64,000 nucleotides of DNA from Grimontia celer (lineage in GTDB: Bacteria > Pseudomonadota > Gammaproteobacteria > Enterobacterales > Vibrionaceae), in contig NZ_FIZX01000006.1 in the NCBI RefSeq assembly GCF_900055185.1, positions 62,001 to 126,000 of the forward strand, given 5' to 3'. A model generated the notes under the pieces. That model was not told the DNA's origin and did no database searches. It saw only the letters and a list, made by a program, of their open reading frames with translations. Below are positions 54,013 to 64,000 of the stretch, piece by piece (position 1 is the stretch's first letter; the number at the start of each line of letters is the position of its first letter). Both the position numbers and the translations under genes were made by a program.

Positions 54013-55572
54013 GTGTCAAAGCGATTACTTCGCTCCGGATTGATTGTCAGTTCGATGACCATGGTTTCGCGTGTGATGGGTCTCGTGCGTGATGTGGTTA
54101 TCGCGAATTTAATGGGGGCAGGCGCTGCAGCAGATGTTTTCTTCTTTGCTAATAAAATCCCCAATTTCCTGAGACGCCTTTTTGCAGAGGGGGCTTTTTC
54201 GCAGGCATTTGTTCCGGTGTTGGCCGAATACCAAGCCAGTGACGATAAAACCAAAACTCGCGAGTTGATTGCCTATGTGTCGGGCACACTGGGTCTGTTG
54301 GTAACGATAGTCACCTTGATCGGGGTGATTGCCTCACCCGTTATCACGGCATTGTTCGGGATGGGGTGGTTCCTCGATTGGGTAAACGATGGCCCTTCTG
54401 CCCACAAATTTGAATTGGCCTCTCTGATCCTCAAGATCACCTTTCCATATCTTTGGTTTATCACTTTTGTGGCGCTGGCTGGCTCGATTCTCAATACCTT
54501 GGGTCGTTTTGCAGTTTCGTCTTTCACACCGGTGTTTCTGAACATTGCGATGATTTCAGCGGCGATTTGGATTTCACCAAATATGGAACAGCCTGAGATT
54601 GGTCTGGGTATTGGTGTATTTCTGGGGGGGCTTATTCAGTTTGGTTTCCAAATCCCGTTCCTCTATCGCGAAGGGATGCTGGTTCGTCCTAAATGGGGCT
54701 GGTCGCATCCGGGTGTGGTTAAAATTCGCACTCTAATGATTCCTGCATTGTTTGGGGTTTCTGTTAGCCAGATTAACCTCTTGCTTGATACCTTTATTGC
54801 GAGTTTCCTGGCAACAGGTTCTATCAGTTGGCTTTACTACTCAGATCGCCTGCTGGAATTTCCATTGGGTTTGTTTGGGATTGCTATTGCGACAGTAATT
54901 CTTCCTGCGCTTTCCAAAAAACATGTGGAGCAATCTTCAGGACATTTTGCGTCGACCATGGATTGGGGCGTGCGCATGGTGCTGCTGCTTGGCGTTCCAG
55001 CTATGGTCGGTATGATTGTGCTAGCGAAACCAATGCTGATGGTCCTCTTTATGCGCGGGGAATTTGGCGCTGACGATGTGAATGCGGCAGCGATGTCACT
55101 TATCGCTTATTCATCAGGACTGCTTAACTTTATGTTGATAAAGGTGTTGGCGCCTGGTTACTACGCCCGTCAGGACACAAAAACACCAGTGCGCTATGGC
55201 ATTATCGCCATGGCAAGCAACATGGGCTTTAATTTAATTTTTGCCTATTTCTACGGCTACGTAGGCTTGGCGATTGCTACTGCGCTCTCAGCGCTAGTCA
55301 ATGCAGGCTTGCTATACCGTGGCCTTCACAAGCAGCAGGTTTACCGCGTCAGCAAAGATACTGTGGTGTTTACTTTGCGTCTTGTCGTTGGTGTGGTGCT
55401 GATGGGCGCGGTGGTTTATCACTTTATGCCGGTATTTGACCAGTGGTTGGTGATGGATTTGTGGCAACGGGTCTATACGCTGACCGGCTTAATTGCTTCG
55501 GGCGCAATCACTTACGTAGTCTCGCTGGTGATTTTGGGTTTGCGACCGCATCAACTTCGCGCTGAAGGCTGA
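54013..55572 (+). CDS. murJ: Lipid II flippase MurJ
   Basis: 519 residues, about 14 transmembrane helices, MOP superfamily (MviN). GTG start at 54013. Conserved motifs include MVSRVMGLVRDVVIANLMGAGAAADVFFFANKIPNFLRRLFAEGAFSQ-type blocks with the essential Arg residues of helix 1 and loop 1-2, and YYARQDTKTPVRY. It moves lipid II across the inner membrane for peptidoglycan synthesis. Followed by ribF with a possible TATAAT at 55592. Confidence 0.97.
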   Translation: MSKRLLRSGLIVSSMTMVSRVMGLVRDVVIANLMGAGAAADVFFFANKIPNFLRRLFAEGAFSQAFVPVLAEYQASDDKTKTRELIAYVSGTLGLLVTIVTLIGVIASPVITALFGMGWFLDWVNDGPSAHKFELASLILKITFPYLWFITFVALAGSILNTLGRFAVSSFTPVFLNIAMISAAIWISPNMEQPEIGLGIGVFLGGLIQFGFQIPFLYREGMLVRPKWGWSHPGVVKIRTLMIPALFGVSVSQINLLLDTFIASFLATGSISWLYYSDRLLEFPLGLFGIAIATVILPALSKKHVEQSSGHFASTMDWGVRMVLLLGVPAMVGMIVLAKPMLMVLFMRGEFGADDVNAAAMSLIAYSSGLLNFMLIKVLAPGYYARQDTKTPVRYGIIAMASNMGFNLIFAYFYGYVGLAIATALSALVNAGLLYRGLHKQQVYRVSKDTVVFTLRLVVGVVLMGAVVYHFMPVFDQWLVMDLWQRVYTLTGLIASGAITYVVSLVILGLRPHQLRAEG

Positions 55573-55633
55573 TTGCAGCTTCTGATTAGTATATAATCCG
55601 TCGGTTTTTTAAGGGGAAAGCTGTTTTACCGCT

Positions 55634-56575
55634 ATGGAATTAATTCGGGGTATCCATAACATCCGCGATAGACATCGTGGCTGCGTGCTAACAATCGGTA
55701 ACTTTGACGGTGTCCATCTCGGTCATCAGGAAGTGCTGCGCCGCGTGGTGGAAAAAGCACGCGAACTTGGTTTGCCTTCAACGGTAATGCTGTTTGAACC
55801 TCAGCCACGGGAGCTTTTTTCGGGAGAAAATGCCCCGGCAAGACTTACCCGACTTCGAGATAAGTACGTTCAACTGGCCAAACTGGGTGTTGAGCGTCTT
55901 GTCATGGTCAACTTCAACGTCAAATTCGCCTCTATCACGCCGCATGACTTCGTTCATCGCTTGTTGGCTGAACAATTGGGTGTTAAGTTTCTCGTGGTTG
56001 GTGATGATTTTCGCTTTGGCGCTAAGCGTCAGGGCGATTTTTGTTATCTGCAAAACGAAGCCAAAACCGTTGGTTTTGAAGTGGTAAGCACTGACAGTTT
56101 TACTGTTTCAGAACAACGTGTCAGCAGCACTGCGATTCGTAATGAATTGGCTGCGGGACATCAAGCTGAAGCAGAATCCATGCTTGGTCGCCCTTATAGC
56201 ATTAGCGGTCGCGTTTCCCATGGTAAAAAGTTAGGTCGAACCATCGGCTTCCCGACGGCAAATGTTCCGCTCAAGCGTCGTGTATCTCCTGTTTCTGGTG
56301 TGTATGTGGTGCGAGTTGGTGGAATTGAAGAAGAACAATGGCTGGGTGGTGTAGCGAATGTCGGTACACGGCCTACTGTCAACGGTGTGCGCCAACAACT
56401 GGAAGTACACCTTTTTGACCTGGAGAGTGATCTCTATGGTCTTCAAATCGAAGTGCAGCTTTTACATAAACTGCGTGACGAGATGAAATTTGGCTCGCTC
56501 GATGAGTTGAAAGCCCAAATCGGAATTGATGCCCAGACAGCGCGTGCGTGGCTGGCTGAGCATGATGAGAAATAA
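55634..56575 (+). CDS. ribF: Bifunctional riboflavin kinase / FAD synthetase
   Basis: 313 residues. N-terminal FMN adenylyltransferase domain with TIGNFDGVHLGHQEVL (about 22-37) and SSTAIRNELAAG; C-terminal kinase domain with GRTIGFPTANVPL and the following KRRVSPVSGVYVVRV. It makes FMN then FAD in the cytosol. First gene of the conserved ribF-ileS-lspA-fkpB-ispH cluster; 33 bases to ileS. Confidence 0.97.
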   Translation: MELIRGIHNIRDRHRGCVLTIGNFDGVHLGHQEVLRRVVEKARELGLPSTVMLFEPQPRELFSGENAPARLTRLRDKYVQLAKLGVERLVMVNFNVKFASITPHDFVHRLLAEQLGVKFLVVGDDFRFGAKRQGDFCYLQNEAKTVGFEVVSTDSFTVSEQRVSSTAIRNELAAGHQAEAESMLGRPYSISGRVSHGKKLGRTIGFPTANVPLKRRVSPVSGVYVVRVGGIEEEQWLGGVANVGTRPTVNGVRQQLEVHLFDLESDLYGLQIEVQLLHKLRDEMKFGSLDELKAQIGIDAQTARAWLAEHDEK

Positions 56576-56608
56576 TGTCTAAACGTCCATATACGGAATG
56601 AACAATCA

Positions 56609-59437
56609 ATGAGTGACTTTAAAGATACCTTAAACCTGCCGGAAACTGGGTTTCCGATGCGAGGTAATCTTGCACAGCGCGAGCCACAGATGCTCAAGCG
56701 CTGGTATGACGAAGATCTTTACGGTGAAATCCGTAAAGCGAAGAAAGGCAAAAAATCTTTCATTTTGCATGACGGCCCTCCGTATGCGAACGGCAACATT
56801 CACATTGGTCACTCCGTAAACAAAATTCTTAAAGACATTATTATTAAGTCCAAAACCCTTTCGGACTTCGACGCACCTTACGTACCAGGTTGGGACTGTC
56901 ACGGCCTGCCTATTGAACTGATGGTTGAAAAGAAAGTCGGCAAGCCAGGACAGAAAGTGTCTGCTGCTGAATTCCGTCAGAAGTGTCGTGAGTATGCTGC
57001 GAAGCAGGTTGAAGGCCAGAAGGCAGACTTCAAACGTCTGGGCGTGTTGGGTGAGTGGGACAAACCATACCTGACCATGGACTTTGACACCGAAGCAAAC
57101 ATCATCCGTGCACTGGGTAAAATCGCGGGTAATGGTCACCTGCATAAAGGTTTTAAACCTGTTCACTGGTGTACTGACTGTGGTTCTGCACTGGCAGAAG
57201 CTGAAGTCGAGTATTACAACAAAGTTTCTCCTTCAATCGATGTCATGTTCGGTGCTGTCGACGAAGCAGCAGTGCTGTCTAAGTTCAACCTGAACGAAGG
57301 TCATGCAGGTCAAGGTGATGTGTCTATCGTTATCTGGACCACCACGCCTTGGACTCTGCCAGCGAACCGTGCAGTCGCGGTTTCTGATGCGCTGGAATAC
57401 GTGCTGGTTCAAGTGGAAGGTGAAAAGCCACGTCGTCTGATCATGGCAGCAGAGCTTGCAAAAGATGTGATGGATCGTGCCGGTATCGAGCACTTCCACA
57501 ATCTGGGCTTCTGTAAAGGTGATGCGCTGGAACTGCTGCGCTTTAACCACCCATTCTACAGCTTCGATGTTCCTGTGATCTTGGGCGATCACGTGACGAC
57601 TGAATCAGGTACCGGTGTTGTACACACTGCACCTGGTCACGGTCAGGAAGATTTCGCGGTTGGTCAAAAGTACAACCTTGAAGTGGCTAACCCAGTAGGT
57701 AGCAACGGTGTTTACTTGCCAGACACAGAGCTGTTTGCAGGTCAGCACGTATTGAAAGCGAACGATAACGTGGTTGAAGTGCTGAAAGAGCACGGTGCAC
57801 TGCTGCATCACCACGCTTACGAGCACAGCTACCCGCATTGCTGGCGCCACAAAACACCAATTATCTTCCGTGCAACGCCACAGTGGTTTATCTCTATGGA
57901 GAAAGCGGGTCTGCGCGCAAAAGCACTGGAAGAAATCAAAAACGTACAGTGGATCCCTGAGTGGGGCCAGAATCGTATTGAGTCAATGGTAGAAGGTCGT
58001 CCTGACTGGTGTATTTCACGTCAGCGTACTTGGGGTGTGCCAATTGCCCTGTTCGTTCACAAAGAAACGGCAGAGCTTCACCCGAACACCGTTGAGCTGA
58101 TTGAGCAAGTGGCTCAGAAAGTTGAGCAGTCTGGCATTCAGGCATGGTGGGATCTAGACGCTGAAGAACTGCTTGGCGCAGAAGCGGCAAACTACGAGAA
58201 AGTGCTGGATACTCTGGACGTATGGTTCGACTCAGGTGCAACGCACTATGCAGTGGTTAATCAGCGCGAAGAGTTTGCAGGCCATGAAGCAGATATGTAT
58301 CTGGAAGGTTCAGACCAACACCGCGGTTGGTTCCAGTCTTCCCTGATGACCTCTGTAGCGATCAAGAATCATGCTCCTTATAAACAGGTTCTGACGCACG
58401 GCTTCACTGTTGACGGCCAAGGCCGCAAGATGTCGAAGTCTATCGGTAATGTGGTTTCACCTCAGGACGTGATGAACAAGTTGGGTGGCGACATCCTGCG
58501 TCTGTGGGTGGCATCGACTGACTACACCGGTGAGATGACAGTTTCTGACGAAATCCTGAAGCGAAGCGCAGACGCATACCGTCGTATCCGAAACACTGCG
58601 CGCTTCTTGCTGGCGAACCTGAACGGCTTCAACCCTGAAACTGACATGGTTGCAGCGGAAGATCTGGTGGTTGCAGACCGCTGGGCAGTGGGCAAAGCAC
58701 TGGAAGCTCAGGAAGAGATCGTGAAAGCGTTTGAAGAGTGTAACTTCCACGCTGTTACGCAACGTCTGATGCAGTTCTGTTCGGTTGAGATGGGTTCATT
58801 CTATCTGGACATCATTAAAGACCGTCAGTACACCGCGAAAGCAGGTGGTCACGCACACCGCAGCTGTCAAACCGCGCTGTTCCATATCGTGGAAGCACTG
58901 GTTCGCTGGATGGCGCCAATCATGTCGTTCACCGCAGATGAAATCTGGAACGAGATGCCAGGCAACCGTAACAAGTTCGTCTTTACCGAAGTATGGTATG
59001 ACGGTCTGTTCGGTCTGGGTGAAGACGAACAACTGAACAACGCATTCTGGGCTGAACTGCTTCGCGTGCGTGGTGCGGTGAACAAGGTTCTGGAAGCTGC
59101 ACGTAACGAGAAAACTATCGGTGGTTCTCTGGAAGCGGAAGTGACGCTTTACGCGAAACCTGAGTTTGCAGCTAAGCTGCAGGCAATGGGCGATGAACTG
59201 CGCTTCGTTCTGCTGACTTCAAAAGCTGAAGTCGTCGCCACTGATGCAGCACCAGATGCGGCAGTAATCACTGATGTGGAAGGTCTGTCTGTTGCGGTAG
59301 CTAAGTCTGACGCAGAGAAGTGCGATCGTTGCTGGCACCATGTTGCGGATGTTGGCACTATCGAAGGTCATGAAGCGATTTGTGGCCGTTGTGTGAGCAA
59401 CATCGATGGCGAAGGCGAAAAGCGCCAGTTCGCATAA
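56609..59437 (+). CDS. ileS: Isoleucyl-tRNA synthetase
   Basis: 942 residues (E. coli 938). Class I motifs HIGH in [16 protein letters not shown] (about 58-73) and KMSKS in [10 protein letters not shown] (about 602-611). The editing domain CP1 lies between ([25 protein letters not shown]). The C-terminal zinc finger is CDRCWHH...CGRC. It charges tRNA-Ile. In enteric ileS operons lspA follows directly; here the gap is 26 bases. Confidence 0.98.
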   Translation: MSDFKDTLNLPETGFPMRGNLAQREPQMLKRWYDEDLYGEIRKAKKGKKSFILHDGPPYANGNIHIGHSVNKILKDIIIKSKTLSDFDAPYVPGWDCHGLPIELMVEKKVGKPGQKVSAAEFRQKCREYAAKQVEGQKADFKRLGVLGEWDKPYLTMDFDTEANIIRALGKIAGNGHLHKGFKPVHWCTDCGSALAEAEVEYYNKVSPSIDVMFGAVDEAAVLSKFNLNEGHAGQGDVSIVIWTTTPWTLPANRAVAVSDALEYVLVQVEGEKPRRLIMAAELAKDVMDRAGIEHFHNLGFCKGDALELLRFNHPFYSFDVPVILGDHVTTESGTGVVHTAPGHGQEDFAVGQKYNLEVANPVGSNGVYLPDTELFAGQHVLKANDNVVEVLKEHGALLHHHAYEHSYPHCWRHKTPIIFRATPQWFISMEKAGLRAKALEEIKNVQWIPEWGQNRIESMVEGRPDWCISRQRTWGVPIALFVHKETAELHPNTVELIEQVAQKVEQSGIQAWWDLDAEELLGAEAANYEKVLDTLDVWFDSGATHYAVVNQREEFAGHEADMYLEGSDQHRGWFQSSLMTSVAIKNHAPYKQVLTHGFTVDGQGRKMSKSIGNVVSPQDVMNKLGGDILRLWVASTDYTGEMTVSDEILKRSADAYRRIRNTARFLLANLNGFNPETDMVAAEDLVVADRWAVGKALEAQEEIVKAFEECNFHAVTQRLMQFCSVEMGSFYLDIIKDRQYTAKAGGHAHRSCQTALFHIVEALVRWMAPIMSFTADEIWNEMPGNRNKFVFTEVWYDGLFGLGEDEQLNNAFWAELLRVRGAVNKVLEAARNEKTIGGSLEAEVTLYAKPEFAAKLQAMGDELRFVLLTSKAEVVATDAAPDAAVITDVEGLSVAVAKSDAEKCDRCWHHVADVGTIEGHEAICGRCVSNIDGEGEKRQFA

Positions 59438-59463
59438 CAGGCTCGATACGATAGGAAAGCTGG

Positions 59464-59976
59464 ATGAAAGATCTGACAGCGAAACAATCAGGACTGCGCT
59501 GGCTATGGCTAGCGCTTCTGGTCTTCGTTCTGGATATCGGCAGCAAGTTGCTGGTGATGAATACCATGGGTTATGGTTGGTCGAACCGCATTGAGATATT
59601 GCCATTCTTTAACCTGCTCTATGTTCATAACTATGGTGCTGCGTTTAGCTTTTTGAGCGATGCTGGTGGTTGGCAACGTTGGTTCTTCGCGGCGATAGCA
59701 TTGGGCGTATCGGGAATGCTGGTTTACTGGATGCGTTCAACGCCTGCCAGCAACCGAATCCTGAATATTGCCTACGCGCTGGTTATTGGTGGCGCTATCG
59801 GAAACCTGTTTGACCGCCTTGTGCATGGCTATGTGGTGGACTTCCTTGATTTCTATATCGGGAACAATCACTGGCCAGCGTTCAATTTTGCGGACACTGC
59901 GATAGTCATTGGCGCTGGACTCATTGTGCTGGAAAGCATCATCGCATCAAAAAAGCCTCAGGCTGAAGCCGAGTAG
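59464..59976 (+). CDS. lspA: Lipoprotein signal peptidase (signal peptidase II)
   Basis: 170 residues with four transmembrane segments. Catalytic Asp residues lie in [18 protein letters not shown] and [11 protein letters not shown]. It cleaves the signal peptide of lipoproteins after Lgt modification. Glu-rich end QAEAE. Between ileS and fkpB as in E. coli. Confidence 0.97.
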   Translation: MKDLTAKQSGLRWLWLALLVFVLDIGSKLLVMNTMGYGWSNRIEILPFFNLLYVHNYGAAFSFLSDAGGWQRWFFAAIALGVSGMLVYWMRSTPASNRILNIAYALVIGGAIGNLFDRLVHGYVVDFLDFYIGNNHWPAFNFADTAIVIGAGLIVLESIIASKKPQAEAE

Positions 59977-60002
59977 AACCTATCGCGCTTCGAAAATAAA
60001 AA

Positions 60003-60033
60003 TTGGCGCTGACTGCTCTGCGGTCGGCGCCAA
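60003..60033 (+). other. Intercistronic hairpin between lspA and fkpB
   Basis: An 11-bp stem TTGGCGCTGAC/GTCGGCGCCAA with one G-T pair and a 9-base loop. No T tract follows, so it is more likely an RNA-stability or processing structure than a terminator. Confidence 0.55.
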
Positions 60034-60124
60034 GTCGTATAAAAACCTTGATAACCCAATTGAAAATGGGGACTTAGGGGCTGTTGCTTTTGGTAAATTG
60101 CCCGCCAACAAAGGAAGTGAGCTA

Positions 60125-60556
60125 ATGGCGCAAATTATTGCAAACAGTGAAGTCATCATGCACTTCACCATCAAACTTGAAGACGGCTCAGTAGCAGACA
60201 GCACCAAAACTTCAGGTAAACCTGCGAAGCTGGTGATGGGGGATGGCAGTCTGACAGAGAACTTTGAAAAGTGTCTGCTGGGCTTAACAGAAGGAGAGTC
60301 GGCTAGCTTCACACTGGAGCCTGAAGATGCTTTTGGTCAGCCAAATCCAGACAACGTTCAGCACATGGACCGCAGCTTGTTTGCTGGTGATGCACCAGCT
60401 GAAGAGGGCACTATCATTGCCTTTTCTGGCCCAGGCGGCCAGGAGATCCCGGGTCTGATTACGGAAGTGGCAGGCGAATCTGTGACGGTGGACTTCAATC
60501 ACCCATTGGCGGGACATCGTGTTATCTTTGACGTTGAAATTGTCAGTGTTGCTTAA
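60125..60556 (+). CDS. fkpB: FKBP-type peptidyl-prolyl cis-trans isomerase FkpB
   Basis: 143 residues from the ATG at 60125 (GGAAG upstream); the same frame is open further back to 59909 inside lspA but without homology. SlyD-like FKBP domain with an inserted IF flap: [48 protein letters not shown] and DFNHPLAG. A cytosolic foldase/chaperone (SlpA). Eleven bases before ispH, as in E. coli. Confidence 0.95.
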   Translation: MAQIIANSEVIMHFTIKLEDGSVADSTKTSGKPAKLVMGDGSLTENFEKCLLGLTEGESASFTLEPEDAFGQPNPDNVQHMDRSLFAGDAPAEEGTIIAFSGPGGQEIPGLITEVAGESVTVDFNHPLAGHRVIFDVEIVSVA

Positions 60557-60567
60557 AAGGCTATCCC

Positions 60568-61512
60568 ATGAAAGTCATGCTAGCTAACCCACGAGGGTTT
60601 TGTGCCGGTGTTGATCGCGCGATCAGTATCGTTGAACGTGCTCTGGAACTTTACCAGCCACCAATTTATGTACGTCATGAAGTGGTACATAACCGCTTTG
60701 TTGTTGAAGGCCTCAAAGCGCGCGGAGCGGTATTTGTTGAACAGCTCAGCGAAGTGCCAGACGACAGCATTGTGATTTTCTCTGCGCATGGCGTTTCTCA
60801 AGCGGTACGCAATGAAGCGAAAGCCCGTGCATTGACCGTCTTTGATGCTACCTGTCCGTTGGTGACCAAAGTCCATATGGAAGTGGCACGTGCAAGCCGC
60901 CGTAATATGGAAGTGGTATTGATTGGTCATGCCGGTCACCCAGAAGTGGAAGGTACCATGGGGCAATACGCCAGCGAAACCGGTGGCATGTACCTGGTGG
61001 AGAAACCGGAAGACGTTTACAAGTTGGACGTGAAAGACCCATCCAACCTTCATTTCGTGAGTCAAACGACTTTGTCTGTGGATGAAACAGCAGAGGTAAT
61101 TGAAACTTTGCGTAAGGTCTTCCCGGAAATTCAAGGCCCACGTAAAGATGATATCTGTTACGCAACGCAAAACCGTCAGGATGCTGTGCGTGATCTGGCT
61201 ACTCAGTGTGATGTACTGGTGGTAGTGGGCTCGAAAAACAGCTCGAACTCGAACCGCCTGCGTGAACTCAGTGAAAAGCTGGGAACACCGGGTTATCTGA
61301 CCGATTGTGCAGAAGATGTGAAAGCGGAATGGTTTGACGGGAAAACCAAAGTCGGGATCACCGCAGGTGCATCAGCGCCGGAAGAGCTGGTAAACCTGAT
61401 TATCGCCCGCATTGAAGAGCTGGGTGGTACATCCGTGGAAGAGCTGAAAGGCCGTGAAGAGAATATGTTCTTTGAAGTACCACGAGAGCTTCAAGTAAAA
61501 GAAGTGCACTAA
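60568..61512 (+). CDS. ispH: 4-hydroxy-3-methylbut-2-enyl diphosphate reductase
   Basis: 314 residues. Three [4Fe-4S] cysteines: Cys12 (NPRGFCAGV), one in [11 protein letters not shown] (about 96) and one in [17 protein letters not shown] (about 197). Also [11 protein letters not shown] and [10 protein letters not shown]. It makes IPP and DMAPP in the last MEP-pathway step. Ends the ribF-ispH cluster with a strong terminator. Confidence 0.98.
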   Translation: MKVMLANPRGFCAGVDRAISIVERALELYQPPIYVRHEVVHNRFVVEGLKARGAVFVEQLSEVPDDSIVIFSAHGVSQAVRNEAKARALTVFDATCPLVTKVHMEVARASRRNMEVVLIGHAGHPEVEGTMGQYASETGGMYLVEKPEDVYKLDVKDPSNLHFVSQTTLSVDETAEVIETLRKVFPEIQGPRKDDICYATQNRQDAVRDLATQCDVLVVVGSKNSSNSNRLRELSEKLGTPGYLTDCAEDVKAEWFDGKTKVGITAGASAPEELVNLIIARIEELGGTSVEELKGREENMFFEVPRELQVKEVH

Positions 61513-61523
61513 TTAACAAATCC

Positions 61524-61549
61524 AAAAGGGAGCGAAGGCTCCCTTTTTT
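61524..61549 (+). terminator. ispH terminator
   Basis: AAAAGGGAGC-GAAG-GCTCCCTTTTTT. Confidence 0.93.
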
Positions 61550-61670
61550 ACGCCGCCATTCCCGCGATTGACCGCGCAGAGGTTGATTCACATCACGCGG
61601 CGAAAAGGGTAGAGTGGTTACCCAGTTACGAACATAACGCGCACAAAGTGGCGTGATGACAGGAAGTTAA

Positions 61671-62489
<819 letters not shown>

Positions 62490-62504
62490 ATTACTCGTTT
62501 TTCC

Positions 62505-62522
62505 AGTCAATACGTATTCATA
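62505..62522. promoter_or_regulatory. Candidate ArgR (ARG box) site
   Basis: Minus-strand TATGAATACGTATTGACT matches 9 of 10 core positions of TGAAT-N4-ATTCA. No well-formed second box with 3-bp spacing was found, and it lies far from the promoter at 62869, so support is modest. Confidence 0.3.
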
Positions 62523-62868
62523 TAACTATGCAGTGTCTCTCTGTATGCTGCATAGTTTATTCTTAATAAACGACGATTTTATTTAAATGGTCGCAGATTA
62601 CAAAATTCCCGTCACTTAACTGCTTTTAATTTGACGTTATTCTTGTTTTCTTTATTAAGCCTATAAAATACCATCTAAACCTTGCTGATAAAAACGGTTG
62701 CGTCTCGACCTGACTGCTTTATTTGCCTCAAATGCTGCGCCGCAGAGAAAGTGTTAACCTGTTCTACATAATTTTGCGTGAAATCCTCAGATAACCCTCA
62801 CTTTTAACTGCTTGGTAGTCAAAACCTCAGTTATAGACCATAAGTAATATTCTTTTTTTTGCCACTTA

Positions 62869-62897
62869 TTGACAGCTTGTGAATCGATCTCTAGAAT
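62869..62897 (+). promoter_or_regulatory. Strong carA promoter with GC-rich discriminator
   Basis: TTGACA (62869-62874), exactly 17 bases, TAGAAT (62892-62897), followed by GCGCGC. Transcription would start near 62904, about 100 bases before carA. A GC-rich discriminator is typical of stringently controlled promoters. Confidence 0.7.
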
Positions 62898-63005
62898 GCG
62901 CGCAATTTGTCAAAATTCAGCTTTAGTGATTTTTGGCACTTGTATGGAATGCTTTGATGCAAGATTATATAGTTTTTCTGCATCTTTATTTATTTGGAGG
63001 TTGTC

Positions 63006-64000
63006 TTGAGCAAGTCTGCGCTCTTAGTCCTGGAAGACGGGACTGTATTCCACGGTGAATCCATTGGTGCTGATGGAACCGCTGTTGGTGAAGTTGTTTT
63101 CAATACCTCGATGACGGGGTACCAAGAAATTCTCACCGACCCTTCCTATTCCCAGCAAATCGTTACTCTCACTTATCCCCACATTGGCAATACCGGTACT
63201 AATACCGAAGACGAAGAATCCTCAAAAATCCATGCTCAAGGCCTGGTAATCCGCGACCTCCCCCTCATCGCTTCTAACTTCCGTAATCAGCAATCCCTTT
63301 CTGATTATCTGAAATCCCAAAACATCGTTGGCATCGCTGATATCGACACCCGTAAGCTGACTCGTTTGCTGCGTGAAAAAGGTGCTCAGAATGGTTGCAT
63401 CGTTGCGGGCGACAACATCGATGAAGCGCTGGCACTGGCAAAAGCCAAAGAATTTCCTGGCCTGAAAGGCATGGATCTGGCGAAAGAAGTGACTACAGCT
63501 GAAGCGTACGAGTGGAAACAAGGCTCATGGACGCTGGAAGGCGGACTACCAGAAGCGAAAGATGACAGCGAACTGCCTTATCACGTAGTGGCTTATGATT
63601 TCGGCGCGAAACGTAACATTCTGCGTATGTTGGTTGACCGTGGCTGCCGCTTGACTGTGGTTCCAGCTCAGACATCAGCAGAAGAAGTGCTGGCAATGAA
63701 TCCAGACGGTGTGTTCCTGTCAAACGGCCCTGGCGACCCAGAGCCATGTACTTATGCGATTGAAGCGACCAAGGTGTTTCTGGAGAAAGGCTTACCAATC
63801 TTTGGCATCTGTCTAGGCCACCAAATCCTGGCACTGGCATCAGGTGCACAAACTGTGAAAATGAAGTTTGGTCACCATGGCGCGAACCACCCGGTTAAAG
63901 ACTTGGACCGCAATGTCGTGATGATCACCAGCCAGAACCACGGCTTTGCAGCGGACGAAGAGACGCTGCCAGCTAACCTGCGCGCGACGCACAAATCTCT
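63006..64000 (+). CDS. carA: Carbamoyl-phosphate synthase small (glutaminase) subunit, partial
   Basis: First 331 codons; runs off the right edge. TTG start at 63006 with GGAGG five bases before it, giving [21 protein letters not shown]. coli carA also starts with TTG. The N-terminal domain (about 1-150) contacts CarB. The class I glutamine amidotransferase domain has the nucleophile Cys269 in [12 protein letters not shown], the same number as E. coli, and [11 protein letters not shown]. It supplies ammonia for carbamoyl phosphate in arginine and pyrimidine synthesis. carB is expected just beyond the window. Confidence 0.97.
   Translation, partial: MSKSALLVLEDGTVFHGESIGADGTAVGEVVFNTSMTGYQEILTDPSYSQQIVTLTYPHIGNTGTNTEDEESSKIHAQGLVIRDLPLIASNFRNQQSLSDYLKSQNIVGIADIDTRKLTRLLREKGAQNGCIVAGDNIDEALALAKAKEFPGLKGMDLAKEVTTAEAYEWKQGSWTLEGGLPEAKDDSELPYHVVAYDFGAKRNILRMLVDRGCRLTVVPAQTSAEEVLAMNPDGVFLSNGPGDPEPCTYAIEATKVFLEKGLPIFGICLGHQILALASGAQTVKMKFGHHGANHPVKDLDRNVVMITSQNHGFAADEETLPANLRATHKS

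Larger units (their letters stand above)
62490..63005. other. dapB-carA intergenic region
   Basis: About 515 bases without a gene, no clear dapB terminator. It holds the carA promoter and an ARG-box-like site listed separately; the middle is AT-rich and unremarkable. E. coli carAB also has a long tandem-promoter region controlled by pyrimidines and arginine. Confidence 0.55.

Overview
This window reads as a chromosomal segment of a gamma-proteobacterium in the family Vibrionaceae. The core genes and their order match enteric/Vibrio chromosomes: arcB/arcA, thrLABC, xerD-dsbC-recJ-prfB-lysS, mutH/rppH-ptsP-lgt-thyA, ribF-ileS-lspA-fkpB-ispH and dapB-carA. Vibrio-type accessory regulators and transporters are also present (a VpsR-type regulator, HlyU, the Na+/phosphate carrier NptA, a DUF3545 protein). 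Genus is inference only; a Grimontia/Enterovibrio/Photobacterium-like relative is plausible. Core GC looks near 48-50%, with one clearly AT-rich islet at about 33.8-40.5 kb.

Layout. 0-5 kb: the end of arcB, the convergent arcA, an RraA-family protein, a small outer-membrane-type protein and aceK. 5-10 kb: the threonine operon with its leader peptide and attenuator. 10-13.4 kb: grcA behind an FNR-type promoter, DNA repair genes nfo and ung, a hemerythrin-like protein and a DUF3545 protein. 13.4-22.4 kb: two sodium:amino-acid symporters flanking yaaA, then srmB, the tRNA methyltransferase yfiC, brnQ and fldB. 22.6-29.1 kb: xerD-dsbC-recJ-prfB-lysS, with the programmed frameshift in prfB. 29.3-33.8 kb: an exported amidohydrolase, vpsR, a PACE efflux protein and a DUF1127 protein.

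33.8-40.5 kb is an islet of foreign character. It starts with a decayed IS5-type transposase, carries four genes (membrane-anchored GT2 glycosyltransferase, methyltransferase, small SMR/ArnE-like membrane protein, large GT-C-like membrane protein), and ends with a hairpin element and a decayed IS3 element. The four genes look like a cassette that charges a lipid carrier with a sugar, flips it and transfers the sugar to a surface glycan. It lies downstream of vpsR, a family known to control exopolysaccharide.

40.5-48.9 kb: tas, a DUF6482 protein, mutH, then rppH-ptsP-TSUP transporter-lgt-thyA. The mutH-rppH gap is rich in DnaA-box-like and GATC sites and sits where E. coli has the DnaA-reactivating locus DARS2. 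49-53.7 kb: nptA behind Pho-box-like sites, nhaA-small exported protein-nhaR, hlyU and rpsT (TTG start). 54-64 kb: murJ, ribF-ileS-lspA-fkpB-ispH, dapB and the first 331 codons of carA (TTG start), which runs off the window.

No rRNA, tRNA, CRISPR array or prophage was seen.
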